A stretch of DNA of 64,000 nt from Maritimibacter sp. 55A14 (GTDB lineage: Bacteria > Pseudomonadota > Alphaproteobacteria > Rhodobacterales > Rhodobacteraceae). A program made the position numbers and the translations under genes. The notes below the pieces were generated by a model that did not search any database, was not told the origin of the DNA, and saw only the letters and a program-made list of their open reading frames with translations. Numbering within the stretch: the stretch's first letter is position 1; every line of letters starts with the position of its first letter. Positions 32,283 through 40,822 of this stretch are shown one piece after another. Where the stretch lies: NCBI RefSeq assembly GCF_003122205.1, contig NZ_QEYE01000003.1, forward strand, positions 186,001-250,000. The letters are read 5' to 3'.

Positions 32283-33245
32283 ATGACCAAGAGCAGGACA
32301 TTCCGCAGATCGCTCCATGACGCGCTACGCAAGGACAGCACTGGCGATCCGGTCAGCCGCATTGTCGATGCTGCGCTGGTCGCACTGATCACCGTCAACG
32401 TGATCGCGGTCATCCTGGAGTCGATGCCCGCGCTCGCGGCGCAGCACCGCGCGCTCTTCCTGGCCATCGAGCGGGTGTCGATCCTGATCTTCACCCTTGA
32501 ATACCTCGCCCGCCTCTGGTCCTGCGTGGAGGACGAAGCCAGGTTCGCCCGCCCCTGGCCACGGCTGCGCTACATGCTCACACCGCTCGCGCTGATCGAC
32601 CTGCTGGCCATCCTGCCGTTCTGGCTCGGCGCATTCTTCGCCGTCGATCTGCGGGTGCTGCGTGTGGTCCGGCTGCTGCGCATTCTCAAACTCACGCGCT
32701 ATTCCAGCGCCCTGACCATGTTGCTGGAGGTGATACGGGAGGAGGCCAATTCCTTTCTCGCCGGGTTCTTCATCCTGGCGATCATCCTGATCCTGGCGGC
32801 CAGCGGCGCCTATCTGGCCGAACATCAGGTGCAGCCCGAGAAATTCGGGTCCATCCCGGCGGCGATGTGGTGGGCGATGGTGACGCTGACGACCGTGGGC
32901 TATGGCGACGTCACCCCGATCACCCCTGCCGGGCGCGTGTTCGGCGGGCTCGTGGCAGTGGTAGGCATCGGCATCGCCGCCCTGCCCGCCGGTATCCTGG
33001 CCAGCGGCCTGGCCGACCGGCTGCGCCGCAGCCGCGAGGAACTGGCCGAGCAGTTCCGCACCGCGCTTCAGGACGGTGTCATCGACACCGAGGACGAGCG
33101 CGAGTTGGAAGAATTGCGCCAGAAACTGGGCCTCAACGCCCGCATCGCGCATGAGATTCGCCGCGACGTGCTGCGCCACCGGCAATGGCTGGAGGCCAGC
33201 CGCTGTCCGCATTGCGGCAAGCCTCTGAGAAAGCCCCCCGGCTGA
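32283..33245 (+). CDS. Voltage-gated-type potassium channel
   Basis: This 320-residue protein has six membrane segments, an Arg-rich S4 (RVLRVVRLLRILKLTRY), the selectivity filter TTVGYGD with its pore helix (AAMWWAMVTL), and a cytoplasmic coiled-coil-like tail (EDERELEELRQKLG) ending in a small CPHCGK zinc-ribbon half. It fits the bacterial Kv/ion_trans family and probably forms a tetramer for K+ flux. It sits inside the taurine region without obvious relation to it. Confidence 0.9.
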   Translation: MTKSRTFRRSLHDALRKDSTGDPVSRIVDAALVALITVNVIAVILESMPALAAQHRALFLAIERVSILIFTLEYLARLWSCVEDEARFARPWPRLRYMLTPLALIDLLAILPFWLGAFFAVDLRVLRVVRLLRILKLTRYSSALTMLLEVIREEANSFLAGFFILAIILILAASGAYLAEHQVQPEKFGSIPAAMWWAMVTLTTVGYGDVTPITPAGRVFGGLVAVVGIGIAALPAGILASGLADRLRRSREELAEQFRTALQDGVIDTEDERELEELRQKLGLNARIAHEIRRDVLRHRQWLEASRCPHCGKPLRKPPG

Positions 33246-33383
33246 GGCTCCACGGGGCCGCGCGCGATCGTGACTGCGCAATTCGCGATTTCGTGTTATG
33301 ATTCAAGAAGGTCGCCGGTCCCGTCCGGCAAGATAGTGGATCCGGCGCCTCCTGAGTGACCTTTGGCCGAAGGAGGAACAGAT

Positions 33384-34265
33384 ATGGTCAGAACGATCGG
33401 GAATCCCGGCTCTTGGCTCTTCAATGCCTTTGGCGGTGCCAGCGCCCATGCGGCCGCCGCGGCATCGGAACTGGCGGCCGAGGAGAACAGCGCGCCGCCG
33501 CAACTGCGCGACATCACGCTCGACGACCTGCGCGCCGCGCTGCGCGCCGGGGTCGAGGATTTCACCGCTTTTCGCACCGATGTCTTCTTTCTGGTGCTGC
33601 TCTATCCGCTCATGGGACTGTTGCTGGTCTGGTTCGCGTTCGACCGCAACATGATGCCGCTGATCTTCCCGCTCGTCTCGGGCTTCGCACTGATCGGTCC
33701 GGTGGCAGGCATCGGGCTCTACGAGATGAGCCGCCGACGCGAGCTGGGGCTGGAAACCGGCTGGGCGGACGCCTTCGCCGTGCTGCGTTCCCCGTCGCTG
33801 GGGCCGATCCTGGTGCTGGGGCTTTACCTGCTGGCGCTCTTCATCATCTGGATCGTGACGGCGGGCTGGATCCACTCGGCCACGATGGGCCCCGAAATTC
33901 CCGTGTCGATCACCGTTTTCCTTCGCGAAGTGCTGACGACCGGGCCGGGCTGGGCGATGATCGTGATCGGTACCGGGGTGGGCTTTCTCTTCGCGGCGAG
34001 CGTGCTGGCGGTCAGCGTGATTTCCTTCCCGTTGTTGATCGACCGCCATGTGGGCCTGCCGGTGGCGGTGGCGACCTCGATCCGCCTGACGCGCCGCAAC
34101 CCGGTGACGGTGGCCGCATGGGGTCTGATCGTGGCGGTCTCGCTGGCGCTCGGATCGCTGCCGCTGCTGCTGGGGCTCGTCCTCGTGCTGCCGATCCTGG
34201 GGCACGCCACATGGCATCTCTACCGCCGCGCGGTGGAGCCGGCGCCGCGCGTCACCCCGTCGTGA
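33384..34265 (+). CDS. DUF2189 family membrane protein
   Basis: The 293-residue protein begins at ATG 33384 with AAGGAGGAAC upstream. After a soluble stretch with ITLDDLRAALRAGVEDF it has six predicted helices (LVLLYPLMGLLLVWF, LIFPLVSGFALIGPV and so on). This is the DUF2189 pattern, formerly linked by annotation to cytochrome oxidase subunit I-like proteins. No biochemical role is known to me. It overlaps the 3' end of the convergent sulfotransferase-like gene by 14 bp. Confidence 0.82.
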   Translation: MVRTIGNPGSWLFNAFGGASAHAAAAASELAAEENSAPPQLRDITLDDLRAALRAGVEDFTAFRTDVFFLVLLYPLMGLLLVWFAFDRNMMPLIFPLVSGFALIGPVAGIGLYEMSRRRELGLETGWADAFAVLRSPSLGPILVLGLYLLALFIIWIVTAGWIHSATMGPEIPVSITVFLREVLTTGPGWAMIVIGTGVGFLFAASVLAVSVISFPLLIDRHVGLPVAVATSIRLTRRNPVTVAAWGLIVAVSLALGSLPLLLGLVLVLPILGHATWHLYRRAVEPAPRVTPS

Positions 34266-35250
34266 CGAGGTAGCCCAGCGCTGCAAGGTCGTGGCCAGTC
34301 ATTGATTGCAGCCGGCGGTTGTCCGCGGCGATCCGGCTGGCTAGGTGTGCCTCGATCCGCGCCCGGTCGCGGCGCAGAACCTGTGCCTCCACCCAGCGCG
34401 GGGTCAGCGCCGTAGCGCCCACGCGCAGCGCCTCATGCAGGCCGGGGATATTCCAGCCCGTGTTTCCGCCTGTCGGCCGCGGCCGGCCCACCGCGTTTAT
34501 CCAGGGCAGGCATCGCAGCGCCGCATAGCTGCGGTAATTGCGGACGTTCTCGCGCCCGCGCCCGGTCGCCTTGGCGAGGGCGGGAACCTCCAGGAACCGG
34601 CAAATCTCAGCCAGCGCCGCGTCCTGATCGCGCGCCAGCGCCTCCATCGGCAGCGCCAGCACGTTGCGCGCGCCGAAAGCCCCGCGATACCAGCCGACAA
34701 GCCCCGAGAAGCAGTAGTAATCGGGCTGATGCCACGGCACCTGCATGTGGTGGGTGGAGGCCAGATACCGCGCCAGAGATGCGCGCCCGTTCGACTTGAC
34801 CACGAAATCCGCGAAAGCCGAGAGCAACATCGCGCGCTGTTCTCGGAACATGATCAGGATGCGCGCATCCGGCAGCGTGTCGCGGATGCGACGGGCGATC
34901 TCGCCGGCATAGACACCGCCGCTGAACGGGTGGCCGGCCAGTTCCTCGTTTGAGATGACGCTGACCCGCTTGCCGCCGCGTGCCATATCCAGGATACGCG
35001 CCCGCGCGGCCTGCGGGTCGTATGCGAAGGGGCTGACATGGCGCGCGCCCTCCGGGCCGTCGAGGAAAACCCCGGCGCCCGATTTCAGGTAACGCCCGCC
35101 CGGCGCGGGATCCGCCCCTGCGCCCGCGCCGAGCACGCCGATCTCGGGATGCGCGCCGGAAAACAGTACCTTCTGCAGGAAACTGCTGCCCGCCTTGGCA
35201 TAGCCCAGATGGACAAGGAAGCGGTGTTCCCGATCGCCCGCATCCGCCAT
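34252..35250 (-). CDS. Sulfotransferase-like protein
   Basis: This 332-residue soluble protein has the P-loop-like PAPS site near the start, HLGYAKAGSSFLQKVLF, and later ILIMFREQRAMLLSAF, the spacing expected for 5'- and 3'-phosphosulfate binding loops of sulfotransferases. AAAGGACGG precedes ATG 35250. It would transfer sulfate from PAPS to an unknown acceptor such as a surface sugar. A function in taurine sulfur use is possible but unsupported. Confidence 0.7.
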   Translation of the reverse strand: MADAGDREHRFLVHLGYAKAGSSFLQKVLFSGAHPEIGVLGAGAGADPAPGGRYLKSGAGVFLDGPEGARHVSPFAYDPQAARARILDMARGGKRVSVISNEELAGHPFSGGVYAGEIARRIRDTLPDARILIMFREQRAMLLSAFADFVVKSNGRASLARYLASTHHMQVPWHQPDYYCFSGLVGWYRGAFGARNVLALPMEALARDQDAALAEICRFLEVPALAKATGRGRENVRNYRSYAALRCLPWINAVGRPRPTGGNTGWNIPGLHEALRVGATALTPRWVEAQVLRRDRARIEAHLASRIAADNRRLQSMTGHDLAALGYLVTTG

Positions 35251-35434
35251 GCGCCGTCCTTTCACAAGCCTCCGGCCCAACCGGGATCGCGGGCCGGGCA
35301 ATGCCTCGGCCTCCTAGCCGATCCGAGGGGAAATGTACATTCCACAGCCCCCGCCGTAAGCCATTGCCCCGCCTGCCCGGCATCCCTAACCTCCGCCCGG
35401 TTACGACAATCGCTGTCCGGGGAGGGGCGCGGCC

Positions 35435-36319
35435 ATGACCGAGCAGAGCAAGGGCGTTCTGATCACCACGCTGGGCGTGCTGGCCATCGTGCCCGACAGC
35501 CTGCTGATCCGGCTGATCGACGCGGGCGTGCTTACCATCGCCTTCTGGCGCGCCTGCCTGGCCTCGTCGGTGATCCTGATCGGCCTGACACTGGTCTACC
35601 GCGCCCGGACGCCGGCGATCCTGCGCGGGCTCGGGCGCGCCGGGCTGGTCTACGCGGTCTTCATGGGGCTGGGCACGCTGCTCTTCGTCTCCGCCGTGCA
35701 ACTGACCACCGTGGCGAGTGCGCTATTCATCGTCTCGACCTCTCCGGTCTTCGCCGCGCTGGTCACCCGCGCCGTTCTGGGCGACCGGATCACCCCGCGC
35801 ATGGCATGGACCATCGCCTTTTCGCTGGCCGGCGTGGGCGTGATCGCCTCGGGCGAGCTCAACGCGTCGGGCCCGGCATTCTGGGGAAATCTCTGCGCCC
35901 TCGGCACGGCGATCTCGCTGGCCTTCGCCTTCACCGCAGCCCGCAGCGCGCGGCATATCTCGATGGTGCCGGCGGCGGGCGTGGCCTATCTGCTGACCAC
36001 GGTGGCGCTGCTGCCCTTCGCCGCGCCGGAGACGATGCAGGGCATGGACTGGATCTGGGCCGCATTCCTGGGCTGCGTCTTCGTGCCGATCGGCACCAGC
36101 CTCATGGCCCTCGGTCCGCGTTACATACAGCCCGCCGAGGTATCGCTGCTGCTGCTGCTGGAGGCGATCCTCGCGCCGCTGCTGATCTGGGCGGTGCTGG
36201 GCGAGTTTCCGGGCCTGCGCACGCTCGTCGGCGGTGCGATGGTGCTGGGGGTTCTGCTGATCTCCAATCTCATCGCGTTGAAACGCGCGCGCCGGGTACC
36301 GATGCCACCGCATCCGTAA
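35435..36319 (+). CDS. DMT superfamily transporter (EamA)
   Basis: This 294-residue membrane protein has ten helices arranged as two EamA repeats (for example LVYAVFMGLGTLLFVSAVQ and SLMALGPRYIQPAEVSLLLL). GGAGGGG precedes the ATG. DMT proteins export small metabolites or amino acids. It ends 41 bp before tauR, and the TauR-like repeats touch its stop codon. Export of sulfonates or alanine is an unproven possibility. Confidence 0.87.
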   Translation: MTEQSKGVLITTLGVLAIVPDSLLIRLIDAGVLTIAFWRACLASSVILIGLTLVYRARTPAILRGLGRAGLVYAVFMGLGTLLFVSAVQLTTVASALFIVSTSPVFAALVTRAVLGDRITPRMAWTIAFSLAGVGVIASGELNASGPAFWGNLCALGTAISLAFAFTAARSARHISMVPAAGVAYLLTTVALLPFAAPETMQGMDWIWAAFLGCVFVPIGTSLMALGPRYIQPAEVSLLLLLEAILAPLLIWAVLGEFPGLRTLVGGAMVLGVLLISNLIALKRARRVPMPPHP

Positions 36320-36348
36320 ATCCAGTTGCGTTGAGGCGTTAGGTCCAG
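36316..36348 (-). promoter_or_regulatory. Putative TauR operator directly upstream of tauR
   Basis: On the minus strand CTGGACCTAA (36348-36339) and CTGGATTTAC (36325-36316) have starts 23 bp apart, the same spacing as before tpa and xsc. The pair ends 12 bp before the tauR start, where a bound regulator would block the tauR promoter. The repeats run opposite to those at the activated genes. This fits autorepression of tauR. Confidence 0.72.
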
Positions 36349-36360
36349 AATGATCGGGGC

Positions 36361-37818
36361 ATGGCGATCTCCGAGGACACGTTCTTTCTCGACCCCGCGC
36401 ATGAGGGCACGCTGCAAAGCCAGATCCAGCAGATCGTGGCCTCGGCGATCCTGTCCGGCCGGTTCCGACCGGGCGAGAAGATGCCCTCGTCGCGGCGGCT
36501 GGCCCGGCATCTGGGCGTCTCTCGGATCACCGTGACGCTGGCCTATAACGAGCTGGTGGCCGACGACTACCTGCGCGCCGCCGACCGTTCCGGCTACTAC
36601 ATTTCCGAAAATGCCCCCACCCCGCCCGAGGGCGACCTGCCGCCCAGCGCCTCGGACGACCGGGTGGACTGGGATCGGACGATCGTGCGCCGCTATGCCG
36701 ACATTCCGCTGGTGCCCAAGCCCGCCGACTGGCGCAGCGCGCCCTATCCGTTCGTCTACGGGCAGGTGGACCCGGCGCTCTTCGATCAGGGCACATGGCG
36801 GCTCTGCGCGCATCAGGCGTTGGGACGGAAGGCCTTTGACAGCCTGACCGCGGATTACGCCGACCGTGACGATGCGGAACTGGTGGATTTCCTCCTGAGC
36901 CATACCCTGCCCCGGCGCGGCATTCTCGCACGGCCGGGTCAGGTGCTGATCACGGTGGGAGCGCAGAACGCGCTGTGGCTGACCGCGCAACTGCTGCTAT
37001 CCCCCGGTCGCCGCGCGGTGATCGAGGATCCCTGCTATCCCGGCCTGCGCGCCAGCCTGGCGCATACCGGATGCAAGGTGCAACCCGTGCCCGTGGATGC
37101 GCGCGGCCTGCCCACCGACGACCTGCCCGCCGCCGATGTCATCTTCACCACACCGAGCCACCAGTCGCCCACCGCGGCAACCATGCCGCTGGACCGGCGG
37201 CGCACGCTGATCCGGCAGGCCAGCGCGACGGGGGCTCTGATCGTGGAGGACGACTACGAGTTCGAGATGAGCTTCCTCGGCCCCCCGGCCCCGGCGCTTA
37301 AATCGCTCGATACCGAGGGTCGGGTGATCTATATCGGTTCCTTCTCCAAGTCGCTCTTTCCGGGGCTGCGGCTGGGCTACATGGTGGCCTCCGAACCGTT
37401 CATCGCCGAGGCCCGCGCGATGCGCAGCGCGGTGTTGCGCCATCCGCCCGGCCACATGCAGCGCACCACCGCCTATTTCCTGGCGCGCGGCCATTATGAC
37501 GCGCTGATTCACCGGATGCGCGACGCCTTTCACCAGCGCCGGAGGATCATGGACCGCGCGCTGGCGCAGCACGGCATACTGGTCGCGGGCAAGGCGGCCT
37601 TCGGCGGTACCAGCTACTGGATCGAGGGCCCCGCCGGTCTGGACGCCGAGGATCTGGCCGCGCGGCTGGCCCCGCAGGGCGTGCTCTTCGATCCCGGTCG
37701 CCCATTCTTCGCCGCGAGCGCGCCGCCGCGCAACTTCTTCCGGCTCGCCTATTCCTCGATCGCGGCGGATCGCATCCCCGAAGGCATCGCCCGGCTCGCG
37801 CAGGCCATGAAGGACTGA
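36361..37818 (+). CDS. tauR: TauR, MocR-type (GntR/aminotransferase) taurine regulator
   Basis: The 485-residue protein has an N-terminal GntR winged helix (residues 10-80, with PGEKMPSSRRLARHLGVSR) joined to a class I aminotransferase-like domain. The PLP lysine lies in SFSKSLFPGLRLGY (K330) and the PLP contact in VEDDYEFEM. MocR regulators sense a PLP adduct, here presumably with taurine. It lies between tpa and xsc, and candidate operators precede all three genes. GabR is a related family, but the neighbourhood supports TauR. Confidence 0.88.
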   Translation: MAISEDTFFLDPAHEGTLQSQIQQIVASAILSGRFRPGEKMPSSRRLARHLGVSRITVTLAYNELVADDYLRAADRSGYYISENAPTPPEGDLPPSASDDRVDWDRTIVRRYADIPLVPKPADWRSAPYPFVYGQVDPALFDQGTWRLCAHQALGRKAFDSLTADYADRDDAELVDFLLSHTLPRRGILARPGQVLITVGAQNALWLTAQLLLSPGRRAVIEDPCYPGLRASLAHTGCKVQPVPVDARGLPTDDLPAADVIFTTPSHQSPTAATMPLDRRRTLIRQASATGALIVEDDYEFEMSFLGPPAPALKSLDTEGRVIYIGSFSKSLFPGLRLGYMVASEPFIAEARAMRSAVLRHPPGHMQRTTAYFLARGHYDALIHRMRDAFHQRRRIMDRALAQHGILVAGKAAFGGTSYWIEGPAGLDAEDLAARLAPQGVLFDPGRPFFAASAPPRNFFRLAYSSIAADRIPEGIARLAQAMKD

Positions 37819-37832
37819 GACCTCCCGTCGCG

Positions 37833-37865
37833 CTGGCCCTATCCGCGACCGCGATCTGGCCCTAA
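37833..37865 (+). promoter_or_regulatory. Putative TauR operator upstream of xsc
   Basis: CTGGCCCTAT (37833-37842) and CTGGCCCTAA (37856-37865) are direct repeats with starts 23 bp apart, pointing toward xsc. They lie 75 bp before the xsc start, a suitable place for activation, and match the pairs before tpa and tauR. Confidence 0.78.
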
Positions 37866-37939
37866 CGCGGCAGGCGTGGCTCCCCCATAACTCGGGGAAG
37901 GGCGGCGCCCGGCGCGCCGCGGACCGGAGGAGACGCATC

Positions 37940-39718
37940 ATGAAAATGACCACCGAGGAAGCCTTCGTCAAAACCCTCCAGATGCACGGCATCGACAACG
38001 CCTTCGGCATCATCGGCTCGGCCTTCATGCCGATCTCGGACCTGTTTCCGAAGGCCGGGATCACCTTCTGGGACTGCGCGCATGAAGGCGCTGGCGGAAT
38101 GATGGCCGACGGGTTCACCCGCGCCAGCGGCAGGATGTGCATGATGATCGCCCAGAACGGGCCGGGCATCACGAATTTCGTGACGCCGGTAAAGACCGCC
38201 TACTGGAACCACACGCCGCTGCTGCTGGTCACGCCCCAGGCCGCCAACAAGACCATCGGCCAAGGCGGATTCCAGGAGGTCGAGCAGATGGCGCTCTTTC
38301 AGGACATGGTCGCCTATCAGGAGGAGGTGCGCGACCCCACCCGCGTGGCCGAAGTGCTCAACCGCGTGATACAGAACGCCCGGCGCGCCAGCGCGCCAGC
38401 GCAGATCAACATGCCGCGCGATTTCTGGACCCAGGTGATCGACGTCGACCTGCCCGCAATGGTCGAGTTCGAGCGGCCCGCCGGCGGCGAGGCGGCCATC
38501 GGCGAGGCCGCGAAGCTGCTATCCGATGCCCGGTTCCCGGTGATCCTTAACGGTGCGGGCGTGGTGCTGGCAGGCGCGATCCCCGACACGATCGCGCTGG
38601 CCGAACGGCTGGATGCGCCGGTGTGCTGCGGCTACCAGCACAACGACGCCTTTCCAGGCTCGCACCCGCTGGCTGCCGGGCCGCTGGGCTTTAACGGCTC
38701 GAAGGCAGGGATGGAACTCATCGCGCAGGCCGATGTGGTGCTGGCGCTCGGCACCCGGCTCAACCCGTTCTCGACCCTGCCGGGTTATGGCATGGACTAC
38801 TGGCCGAAGGGCGCAAAGGTGATCCAGGTCGATATCAATCCCGACCGGATCGGCCTGACCAAGACGGTCAGCGTGGGTATCGTGGGGGATGCGAGCAAGG
38901 TGGCGCGCCAGATCCTCGCGCGGCTCTCGGACGAAGCCGGGGACGCCGGCCGCGACGAGCGCAAGGCGCTGATCGCACGGACTAAATCCGCCTGGGCGCA
39001 GCAGCTCTCCAGCATGGACCACGAGGAGGACGATCCGGGAACCACCTGGAACGCCCGCGCCCGCGCCGACAAGCCCGACTGGATGAGCCCGCGCATGGCC
39101 TGGCGGGCGATCCAGGCGGCACTGCCGCGCGAGGCGATCATCAGCTCCGACATCGGCAACAATTGCGCCATCGGCAACGCCTATCCCGCGTTCGAGGCGG
39201 GCCGCAAATATCTGGCGCCGGGCCTCTTCGGACCCTGCGGCTATGGCCTGCCAGCCATCGTCGGCGCCAAGATCGGCTGCCCGGACACCCCTGTGGTTGG
39301 GTTCGCGGGCGACGGCGCTTTCGGCATCGCGGTGACGGAAATGACGGCCATCGGACGCCCCGAATGGCCTGCGATCACGATGGTCGTCTTCCGCAACTAC
39401 CAGTGGGGCGCGGAGAAGCGGAACTCGACGCTCTGGTATGACGACAATTTCGTCGGCACCGAGCTTGACGACGATGTGAGCTATGCGGGGATTGCCACGG
39501 CCTGCGGCCTGAAAGGCGTGCAGGCCCGCAACATGGAGGAGCTGACCAGGGCGCTGGCAACCGCCATCACCGACCAGATGGAGCATGGCAAAACCACGCT
39601 GATCGAGGCGCTGATCAATCAGGAACTGGGCGAGCCCTTCCGCCGCGACGCGATGAAGAAGCCGGTCGCCGTGGCCGGAATCGACGCCGCCGACATGCGC
39701 CCGCAGACCGGCGCCTGA
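37940..39718 (+). CDS. xsc: Sulfoacetaldehyde acetyltransferase
   Basis: This 592-residue ThDP-dependent enzyme of the acetolactate-synthase fold converts sulfoacetaldehyde and phosphate to acetyl phosphate and sulfite. The N-terminal Pyr domain carries FGIIGSAFMPISDLFP and EGAGGMMADGFTRASG; the C-terminal PP domain carries GFAGDGAFGI (the Mg/ThDP Asp near residue 458) and FRNYQWGAEK. These patterns are characteristic of Xsc rather than acetolactate synthase or oxalyl-CoA decarboxylase. GGAGGAG precedes the ATG. It follows tauR by 121 bp that contain the TauR repeats. Cytoplasmic. Confidence 0.95.
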   Translation: MKMTTEEAFVKTLQMHGIDNAFGIIGSAFMPISDLFPKAGITFWDCAHEGAGGMMADGFTRASGRMCMMIAQNGPGITNFVTPVKTAYWNHTPLLLVTPQAANKTIGQGGFQEVEQMALFQDMVAYQEEVRDPTRVAEVLNRVIQNARRASAPAQINMPRDFWTQVIDVDLPAMVEFERPAGGEAAIGEAAKLLSDARFPVILNGAGVVLAGAIPDTIALAERLDAPVCCGYQHNDAFPGSHPLAAGPLGFNGSKAGMELIAQADVVLALGTRLNPFSTLPGYGMDYWPKGAKVIQVDINPDRIGLTKTVSVGIVGDASKVARQILARLSDEAGDAGRDERKALIARTKSAWAQQLSSMDHEEDDPGTTWNARARADKPDWMSPRMAWRAIQAALPREAIISSDIGNNCAIGNAYPAFEAGRKYLAPGLFGPCGYGLPAIVGAKIGCPDTPVVGFAGDGAFGIAVTEMTAIGRPEWPAITMVVFRNYQWGAEKRNSTLWYDDNFVGTELDDDVSYAGIATACGLKGVQARNMEELTRALATAITDQMEHGKTTLIEALINQELGEPFRRDAMKKPVAVAGIDAADMRPQTGA

Positions 39719-39759
39719 TCGACCGCCATGCCCCGGTCTCCAGCCCCGCGGGCGAGCGG

Positions 39760-40647
39760 CTATGTCACGCCGCCCAGCGCCAGCGTCAGCACCGTGGCGG
39801 CCACGATGTCGTCCACGCTTGCGCCCCGCGACAGGTCGCAGACCGGCCGGGCGAACCCCTGCAGGAGCGGGCCGACCGCCTGCGCGCCCGCGAGTTCCTG
39901 CACCAGCTTGTACCCGATATTGCCCGCATCGAGCGACGGGAAGACCAGCACATTCGCCCCGCCGCCGCCCGGCAGCCCCTTGAGCGCCGCGATGGCCGGG
40001 TTGAGCGCCGCATCGGCCTGCACAGGCCCAGTGACATCGCACCCCTCGGTCCGCAAAGCCTCGGCGGCGGCTCGCACGACATCGACGCTGGCGCCGCTTC
40101 CCGACGCGCCGGTGGAAAAGGACAGCATCGCCACACGCGCCTGGCCCAGCAGCGCGGTGGCCGTGCGCGCCGAGGTGCGCGCGATATCGGCCAGACCCGC
40201 CGCATCGGGCGCCACGTTGAGCGCGCAATCGGCGAAGACCAGCGCCCGGCCGTCCGGAAGGCACATCAGGAAGGCGCTGGAAACCAGCCCGACCCCCGGC
40301 GCGGGGCCCACCGTCATCCCGGCGGCCTCGATCACCCGGCGCGTGGGCACGGTAGCGCCCGCGACCATCGCGTCGGCCTGTCCGGCGGCCAGCATCGCGC
40401 CGGCGCGAAAGAGCGGCCGCGCCAGCATCCGCGCGGCGCGCGGCGCGGGCATGTCCGGCCGCAGCGCCCGCACCGCCGCGATCTCGACCTCTGTGGGAGG
40501 CGGGACCGGGACGATGACGGGGATGGCCAGCCCCTCGCCCGCCAGCCGCGTGACGGCGGCCGCGACCCGCGGCTCTTCGGACTCCGCGAAGATCACCCGC
40601 GCGCCCCGCCCCCGCGCCCGCGCCATTGCCTCCCCGATCACGTCCAT
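39760..40647 (-). CDS. pta: Phosphate acetyltransferase
   Basis: This 295-residue single-domain PTA_PTB enzyme has VIFAESEEPRVAAAV at the start and later ALVFADCALNVAPDA and LSFSTGASGSGAS with the substrate-binding loop. It converts acetyl phosphate from Xsc to acetyl-CoA. GGGGAGG lies six bases before ATG 40647. It is convergent with xsc across 41 bp, whereas in many relatives pta follows xsc in the same direction, so it must have its own promoter. No TauR repeat pair is seen before it. Confidence 0.88.
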   Translation of the reverse strand: MDVIGEAMARARGRGARVIFAESEEPRVAAAVTRLAGEGLAIPVIVPVPPPTEVEIAAVRALRPDMPAPRAARMLARPLFRAGAMLAAGQADAMVAGATVPTRRVIEAAGMTVGPAPGVGLVSSAFLMCLPDGRALVFADCALNVAPDAAGLADIARTSARTATALLGQARVAMLSFSTGASGSGASVDVVRAAAEALRTEGCDVTGPVQADAALNPAIAALKGLPGGGGANVLVFPSLDAGNIGYKLVQELAGAQAVGPLLQGFARPVCDLSRGASVDDIVAATVLTLALGGVT

Positions 40648-40822
40648 ATCCATCCTCCCCCGCCAGACTGCCGGGCCGGACGCCGCCGTCAAGCCCCGGC
40701 GCCGCGGCGCGCCGGACGGAACCCTTGTTCCAGACGATCCGGAGAAGCGAAAAAACCGTTCGCGGAACCTGCCGGAATCCGTTTAGCTTTCCCGTACAGG
40801 ATCAAGGATCGAGAACAACCAG

